Source: Candidatus Omnitrophota bacterium
GTDB taxonomy: Bacteria > Omnitrophota > Gorgyraeia > Zapsychrales > Zapsychraceae
Direction of reading: 5' to 3'
Assembly: GCA_016217585.1 (NCBI GenBank)
Contig: JACRHQ010000143.1
Span: 1-9,890, forward strand
DNA: 9,890 nucleotides
Shown: in pieces, positions 6,017-9,890 of the stretch
Layout: every line of letters begins with the position of its first letter
How positions within the stretch are numbered: position 1 is the stretch's first letter
Made by a program: the position numbers and the translations under genes
Notes under the pieces: model-generated
The model's database searches: none
What the model was told of the DNA's origin: nothing
What the model saw: the letters and a program-made list of their open reading frames with translations, nothing else

Positions 6017-8671
6017 ATCGAATTATCCCCGCGATTTGATTTTAATGAGGTCGATGAAAAGTGGAGTAAATTCTGGGTCGACAATAACCTTTTCCACGCC
6101 CGGGTCAATCCCGATAAAAATTCCTACACGGTTCTTATCCCGCCGCCGAACGTCACGGGCATCCTGCACATGGGGCACGCCCTCAATAATACCCTTCAGG
6201 ATATTATGATCCGGTATAAGCGGATGCGCGGTTTTGAGACCCTCTGGATGCCGGGCACGGACCACGCCGGGATCGCCACCCAGAACGTCGTCGAGCGCCA
6301 GCTCGCCAAGGAAGGTAAAACCCGCCATGATTTCAGCCGCGAAGAATTCCTGGAACGGCTCTGGGCCTGGAAGCGTGAATACGGCGATACGATTATCCAC
6401 CAGTTAAAGAAGCTCGGGGCTTCCTGTGACTGGGAGCGCACGCGTTTTACGATGGACGACGGATACAGCCTGGCCGTGCGCAGCGTCTTTGTCCGGTTGT
6501 ATGAGAAAGGACTCATCTACCAGGGGGAATATATCATCAACTGGTGCCCGCGCTGCCAGACAGCCCTCTCCGATGAAGAGGCCGAGCACCGGGATTTGCA
6601 GGGGAACCTTTATTACCTGCGTTATCCGGTAAAAAATGAGGAGAACGCTTTTATTACCGTCGCCACCACCCGCCCGGAGACCATGCTGGGAGATACGGCG
6701 GTCGCGGTCAACCCCAAAGATAAACGGTACAAGGCTTATATCGGCAAGACCGTTGTCCTGCCGCTGGTCAACCGCGAGATCAGGGTCGTTGCCGATGAAT
6801 TTGTCGACGCGAAGTTCGGCACCGGGGCGGTCAAGGTGACGCCCGCGCACGATCCCAATGATTTTGCCATGGGCAGACGGCACGGCCTTGACTTTGTCAA
6901 CATCATGCGCCCCGACGGTGTCCTGAATGAACAGGCCGGTGATTTCGAAGGGATGGACCGTTTCGAAGCGCGTGAGGCGGTCATCGAGGAATTAAGCGAG
7001 CTTAAGCTGCTCGAAAAGATCGAACCGCATACGCATGCCGTCGGACATTGCTACCGGTGTCATACGGTCGTTGAGCCGTATTTATCCAGACAGTGGTTCG
7101 TCCGGATGGGGCCGTTGGCCAAACCCGCCTTGGAAGCGGTGCGTAAGGGCAAGATTAAATTTTACCCGTCCCGCTGGACCAAGGTCTACCTTAACTGGAT
7201 GGAGAACATCCGCGACTGGTGTATTTCCCGCCAGATCTGGTGGGGGCACCGGGTCCCGGTCTGGTATTGCGCGGGAGATGGCCAATGCAAATTGGCATGC
7301 AAAGAACCGATTGTTTCCCCGACGGTTCCGGAGAAATGCCCGCATTGCGGGTCAACAAACCTGAAACAGGACGAGGATGTCCTGGACACGTGGTTCTCTT
7401 CGTGGCTCTGGCCGTTTGCCACCTTCGGCTGGCCGTTGGAAGACAAGGGAAGCAAAGAGCTGGCGTACTTTTATCCGACGTCGTCTTTGTTTACGGCGCC
7501 GGAAATCATCTTTTTCTGGGTGGCGCGCATGATCATGGCCGGATTCGAGTTTATGGGGGATGTGCCGTTTTCGGATGTTTATATCCACGGCACCGTGCGT
7601 GACGCCAAGGGGCGCAAGATGTCCAAATCGCTGGGCAACGCCATTGACCCGCTGGAAATTATCCGGGAGTACGGGGCGGACGCGCTTCGCTTCAGCCTCA
7701 TCATCAACTCCGGCCAGGACCTTTTCATCTCGAAAGAAAAGTTTGAGATCGGCCGTAATTTCGCCAATAAGATATGGAACGCCTCGCGCCTGATTTTGAT
7801 GCGCGTGTCCAGCGCCGGGGCGGGTTTCGACCTGGAGAAGATCAACACGAAGGCGCTGGACCTTCCGTCGCGCTGGATTATTTCGCGTTTTTACGCGACG
7901 CTGGAAAAAGTCACCGGCGCCGTTGAACGCTACCGTTTCTCGGAGGCCGAGTCGCTTATTTACGAATTCTTCTGGAACAATTTCTGTGACTGGTATCTTG
8001 AGGTTGTCAAGGACCGCTGGACGGATGAAAACGTCCAGAGGGTGGCTTTGGGTGTCCTGGAAAAATCATTGAAAATGATGCATCCGTTTATGCCTTTTGT
8101 GACCGAAGAACTTTGGAATAGAACCCAGGAGGGGAAGGGGTCTTTGTGCATCCAGGGCTGGCCGGCATTTTCCAGGAAACTGGTGGACAAAGAGGCAGAG
8201 AGGAATATGGACGTGCTCCTGGGGCTTGTTTCGGCGGTCCGTACCGTGCGCACGCAGTGGAACATCAACCCCGGCCAGACGGTCCCGTGTCAATTGATCG
8301 TACGGACAAAAAAAGCCGCGGCGTTTCTTGACGAGAATCTTGCCATGATTAAAAACGCGGCGCGTCTTGAAACCGTCACCATCACGGAAAAAGCAGCTGT
8401 TAAAGCCAGGGACGCGGCCACGGTTCTGGTGGGAGAAATCAAATGCGTGATCCCGCTGAGCGGGATTATTGACGTTGATAAGGAAAAGAAAAAGATCCTG
8501 GCCCAGGCCCTGGAACAGGAGCGGGCGCTGGAGGGGTTGCAGAAGCGTCTGCAGAACAAGGAATTCGTCACGAAAGCGCCGGCGGAAGTCGTCGCCAAAG
8601 AAAAAGAACGTTCGGTTGCCTTGCAGGCGAAAGTCAGGGAATTAAAGCAAGTCATCGCGAGTCTGGAATAG
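6014..8671 (+). CDS. valS: Valyl-tRNA synthetase
   Basis: Class Ia aminoacyl-tRNA synthetase that charges tRNA-Val with valine; 885 residues, normal for bacteria. Domains in order: N-terminal RFDFNEVDEKWSKFW; the HIGH motif as HMGH at 52-55 within PPPNVTGILHMGHALN; the CP1 editing domain with TTRPETMLGDTAVAVNP and GTGAVKVTPAHDPNDF, which removes mischarged threonine; WCISRQIWWGHRVPVWYC; DEDVLDTWFSS; KMSKS at 535-539; the anticodon-binding domain with NFCDWYLE and HPFMPFVTEELW; and a C-terminal Lys/Glu-rich coiled coil from about 820. Cysteine pairs at 178/181 and 346/349, and a group at 419/425/429/442/445, look like zinc-binding knobs. Comparable metal sites occur in Thermus-type ValRS, while E. 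coli lacks the later group. It lies 12 bases after cimA with no visible Shine-Dalgarno. No T-box or other leader is present, so it is presumably transcribed with the operon. Confidence 0.97.
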   Translation: MIELSPRFDFNEVDEKWSKFWVDNNLFHARVNPDKNSYTVLIPPPNVTGILHMGHALNNTLQDIMIRYKRMRGFETLWMPGTDHAGIATQNVVERQLAKEGKTRHDFSREEFLERLWAWKREYGDTIIHQLKKLGASCDWERTRFTMDDGYSLAVRSVFVRLYEKGLIYQGEYIINWCPRCQTALSDEEAEHRDLQGNLYYLRYPVKNEENAFITVATTRPETMLGDTAVAVNPKDKRYKAYIGKTVVLPLVNREIRVVADEFVDAKFGTGAVKVTPAHDPNDFAMGRRHGLDFVNIMRPDGVLNEQAGDFEGMDRFEAREAVIEELSELKLLEKIEPHTHAVGHCYRCHTVVEPYLSRQWFVRMGPLAKPALEAVRKGKIKFYPSRWTKVYLNWMENIRDWCISRQIWWGHRVPVWYCAGDGQCKLACKEPIVSPTVPEKCPHCGSTNLKQDEDVLDTWFSSWLWPFATFGWPLEDKGSKELAYFYPTSSLFTAPEIIFFWVARMIMAGFEFMGDVPFSDVYIHGTVRDAKGRKMSKSLGNAIDPLEIIREYGADALRFSLIINSGQDLFISKEKFEIGRNFANKIWNASRLILMRVSSAGAGFDLEKINTKALDLPSRWIISRFYATLEKVTGAVERYRFSEAESLIYEFFWNNFCDWYLEVVKDRWTDENVQRVALGVLEKSLKMMHPFMPFVTEELWNRTQEGKGSLCIQGWPAFSRKLVDKEAERNMDVLLGLVSAVRTVRTQWNINPGQTVPCQLIVRTKKAAAFLDENLAMIKNAARLETVTITEKAAVKARDAATVLVGEIKCVIPLSGIIDVDKEKKKILAQALEQERALEGLQKRLQNKEFVTKAPAEVVAKEKERSVALQAKVRELKQVIASLE

Positions 8672-8677
8672 GTGCCT

Positions 8678-9529
8678 ATGCGGCCTGAAAGATTTGATCA
8701 CATCATCCGTGAGGCCTTGCGGGAAGACAGGGCCGGGAGGGATATCACCACGCGGCTTTTGGTGGACCCGTCCGTAACGGCCCGGGCGAGGATTATCATC
8801 AAAGAAAAAGCGGTTGTCTGCGGGCTGGAGATTGCCTGCAGGGTTTTTCAGATGATCGACAAGACCGTCCGGTGCAGCTTCCTTTGCGCCGACGGCAAGG
8901 AAGTTCCCGCGGGGGCGAAAGTTTTATTTTTAAGAGGGAGGGCGCGCTCACTTCTTTCCGGCGAAAGGACAGCGCTTAATTTTTTGGGTTATCTGTCCGG
9001 TGTCGCCACCAACGCGCGGAATTATGTCCGGGCGGTCCGTCCTTGCAAGGCCAGGATCCTGGATACGCGTAAAACGACCCCCGGCCTGCGGGGGCTGGAA
9101 AAATACGCGGTCCGCTGCGGCGGGGCCTTCAATCATCGGCGGGGTTTAAGTGACATGGTTTTGGTCAAGGATAACCACCGCTGGATTTGCCGTAATCGGA
9201 TGGCCGTCGGGGCGATGGTCCGGCATCTTCGCCGGTCGACCCGCCAAACGATCGAGTTTGAGGTGGACGATCTTCAGGAGTTCAAAGAGGCGCTTGCGGC
9301 CGGCCCGGATATTATCTTGCTGGATAACATGAACGGCCGGCAGTTGCGCCAGGCGGTTAGTTTAAGAAATAAAAGAAAATCTGGCAAACGTCCGTTGTTG
9401 GAAGCCTCCGGCGGAATTACCTTAAGGAATGTCCGGCGCATCGCGCAAACCGGGGTGGATCGTATCTCGGTCGGGGCCCTGACGCATTCTCGCCGGTCCA
9501 TCGATGTGTCGATGGAATTTGTGGATTAA
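8678..9529 (+). CDS. nadC: Quinolinate phosphoribosyltransferase (carboxylating)
   Basis: Converts quinolinate and PRPP to nicotinate mononucleotide, CO2 and pyrophosphate in de novo NAD synthesis; cytoplasmic. The product is 283 residues, the usual length. Visible: EDRAGRDITTRLL at 16-28, a family signature; a beta-rich N-terminal domain; SGERTALNFLGYLSGVAT; the substrate-binding DTRKTTPGLRGLEKYAV at 129-145; GGAFNHRRGLSDM with KDNH at 164-167; IEFEVDDL; and the barrel-end motifs LLDNM, LEASGGIT and RISVGALTHS. All expected basic active-site positions appear intact. I chose the ATG at 8678 over an in-frame GTG at 8672 (which would add Met-Pro), because homologues start close to the RFDHIIREAL helix. 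AGGTG at 8670-8674 overlaps the valS stop. Quinolinate derives from aspartate via NadB and NadA, neither of which is in this window. The gene ends in tandem stops, TAATAA. Confidence 0.95.
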   Translation: MRPERFDHIIREALREDRAGRDITTRLLVDPSVTARARIIIKEKAVVCGLEIACRVFQMIDKTVRCSFLCADGKEVPAGAKVLFLRGRARSLLSGERTALNFLGYLSGVATNARNYVRAVRPCKARILDTRKTTPGLRGLEKYAVRCGGAFNHRRGLSDMVLVKDNHRWICRNRMAVGAMVRHLRRSTRQTIEFEVDDLQEFKEALAAGPDIILLDNMNGRQLRQAVSLRNKRKSGKRPLLEASGGITLRNVRRIAQTGVDRISVGALTHSRRSIDVSMEFVD

Positions 9530-9537
9530 TAACGCCT

Positions 9538-9890
9538 ATGAAACGCATGGGATTGTTGGTTTTCATGATTCTTTCGTTCCTTGCTTCGGCCCTGGTCCCT
9601 GGCGTTTATGCCCAGGGTGCCCTTGGGCACCCCGGGCAGGAAGATATTTCCGGCCAGGCCATTTTTGATGACCGGCAGCTTCTGGACGGATACGCGCAGA
9701 AATACGCGGACCTTCCCAAAGACGTTGTGGTGGAAATGCTTAAGGACGACACGTTGAATTCTTATAAAACCGCCGCCGCCATTCATGTTTATAAAGAAAA
9801 ATACAGCAATGAAGCCGTCGCCCGCGAAAAAAATCAGATGGAGAGGATATTAATCCGCCGTCTAAAGTTGACTGATTCGCCGTTTGTGGA
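9538..9890 (+). CDS. Secreted protein of unknown function (3' truncated)
   Basis: The first 117 codons of a gene that runs off the window; I do not recognise it. The N-terminus is a clear Sec signal peptide: basic MKRM, a hydrophobic stretch over residues 5-20, a Pro-Gly turn, then V-Y-A with likely signal peptidase I cleavage after Ala25. There is no lipobox cysteine and no cysteine in the visible part, so it is not an obvious lipoprotein. The mature part starts with a Gly/Pro-rich linker and then becomes charged and helix-prone, with blocks LLDGYAQKYADLP, VVVEMLKDDTLNSYKTAAAIHVYKEKY and EKNQMERILIRRL. This could be the start of a HEAT-like helical repeat protein, but that is a guess. The ATG lies 8 bases after nadC with no convincing Shine-Dalgarno. 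It may be co-transcribed with the operon or have its own promoter inside nadC that I cannot see. Confidence 0.7.
   Translation, partial: MKRMGLLVFMILSFLASALVPGVYAQGALGHPGQEDISGQAIFDDRQLLDGYAQKYADLPKDVVVEMLKDDTLNSYKTAAAIHVYKEKYSNEAVAREKNQMERILIRRLKLTDSPFV
9615..9632 (+). repeat. Short perfect inverted repeat in the secreted-protein gene
   Basis: GGGTGCCC (9615-9622) and its exact reverse complement GGGCACCC (9625-9632) are separated by TT. The repeat lies in the codons just after the predicted signal-peptide cleavage site (Gln-Gly-Ala-Leu-Gly-His-Pro). No T-run follows, so it is not an intrinsic terminator. A two-base loop means an RNA hairpin would have to open at its tip. Confidence 0.35.

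Noticed and set aside
8450..8466. Inverted repeat ATCCCGC-TGA-GCGGGAT
   Set aside because: It is inside valS, encoding a conserved-looking Ile-Pro-Leu-Ser-Gly-Ile-Ile segment. No T-run follows, so it is not a terminator, and the protein sequence explains it.
9344..9372. Possible promoter inside nadC (TTGCGC, 17 bases, AAATAA) for the secreted-protein gene
   Set aside because: The -10 element matches the consensus at only two of six positions, and the A-rich patch is explained by Lys/Arg/Asn codons.

Overview
The window is a gene-dense stretch of bacterial chromosome in which every gene lies on the + strand. It reads as one continuous operon. No gap between consecutive genes exceeds 12 bases, and two pairs overlap by 4 bases (GTGA and ATGA stop/start overlaps). 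No promoter, terminator, RNA gene, CRISPR array, insertion sequence or phage gene is visible. Both ends are cut: the first gene lacks its 5' part and the last lacks its 3' part.

Layout: the C-terminal ACT domain of homoserine dehydrogenase (hom, 1-282); threonine synthase (thrC, 279-1334); a stand-alone phosphopantothenate-cysteine ligase (coaB, 1342-1989); an ApgM-like phosphoglycerate-mutase-family protein that is probably the operon's homoserine kinase (1986-3191); aspartate kinase (lysC, 3202-4422), which carries a strong internal translation start; (R)-citramalate synthase (cimA, 4430-6001); valyl-tRNA synthetase (valS, 6014-8671); quinolinate phosphoribosyltransferase (nadC, 8678-9529); and the start of an unrecognised secreted protein (9538 onward).

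The genes share a theme of aspartate-derived and branched-chain metabolism. LysC commits aspartate to the lysine/threonine/methionine pathway. Hom, the ApgM-like protein and ThrC would take aspartate semialdehyde to threonine. CimA makes the isoleucine precursor from pyruvate and acetyl-CoA, bypassing threonine deaminase. ValS loads valine, another branched-chain product. NadC works in de novo NAD synthesis, which starts from aspartate. CoaB works in CoA synthesis. Aspartate semialdehyde dehydrogenase and a classical GHMP-type ThrB are not in this window.

The moderately GC-rich DNA and the hom/thrC/apgM-like/lysC/cimA grouping suggest a deep-branching Gram-negative bacterium, such as a member of Omnitrophota or a deltaproteobacterial-type lineage. 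This is inference from gene content and remembered operon layouts, and no marker here fixes the phylum. The most notable points are the putative non-orthologous homoserine kinase, the internal start in lysC that would make a separate ACT-domain subunit, and the stand-alone CoaB inside a threonine operon.
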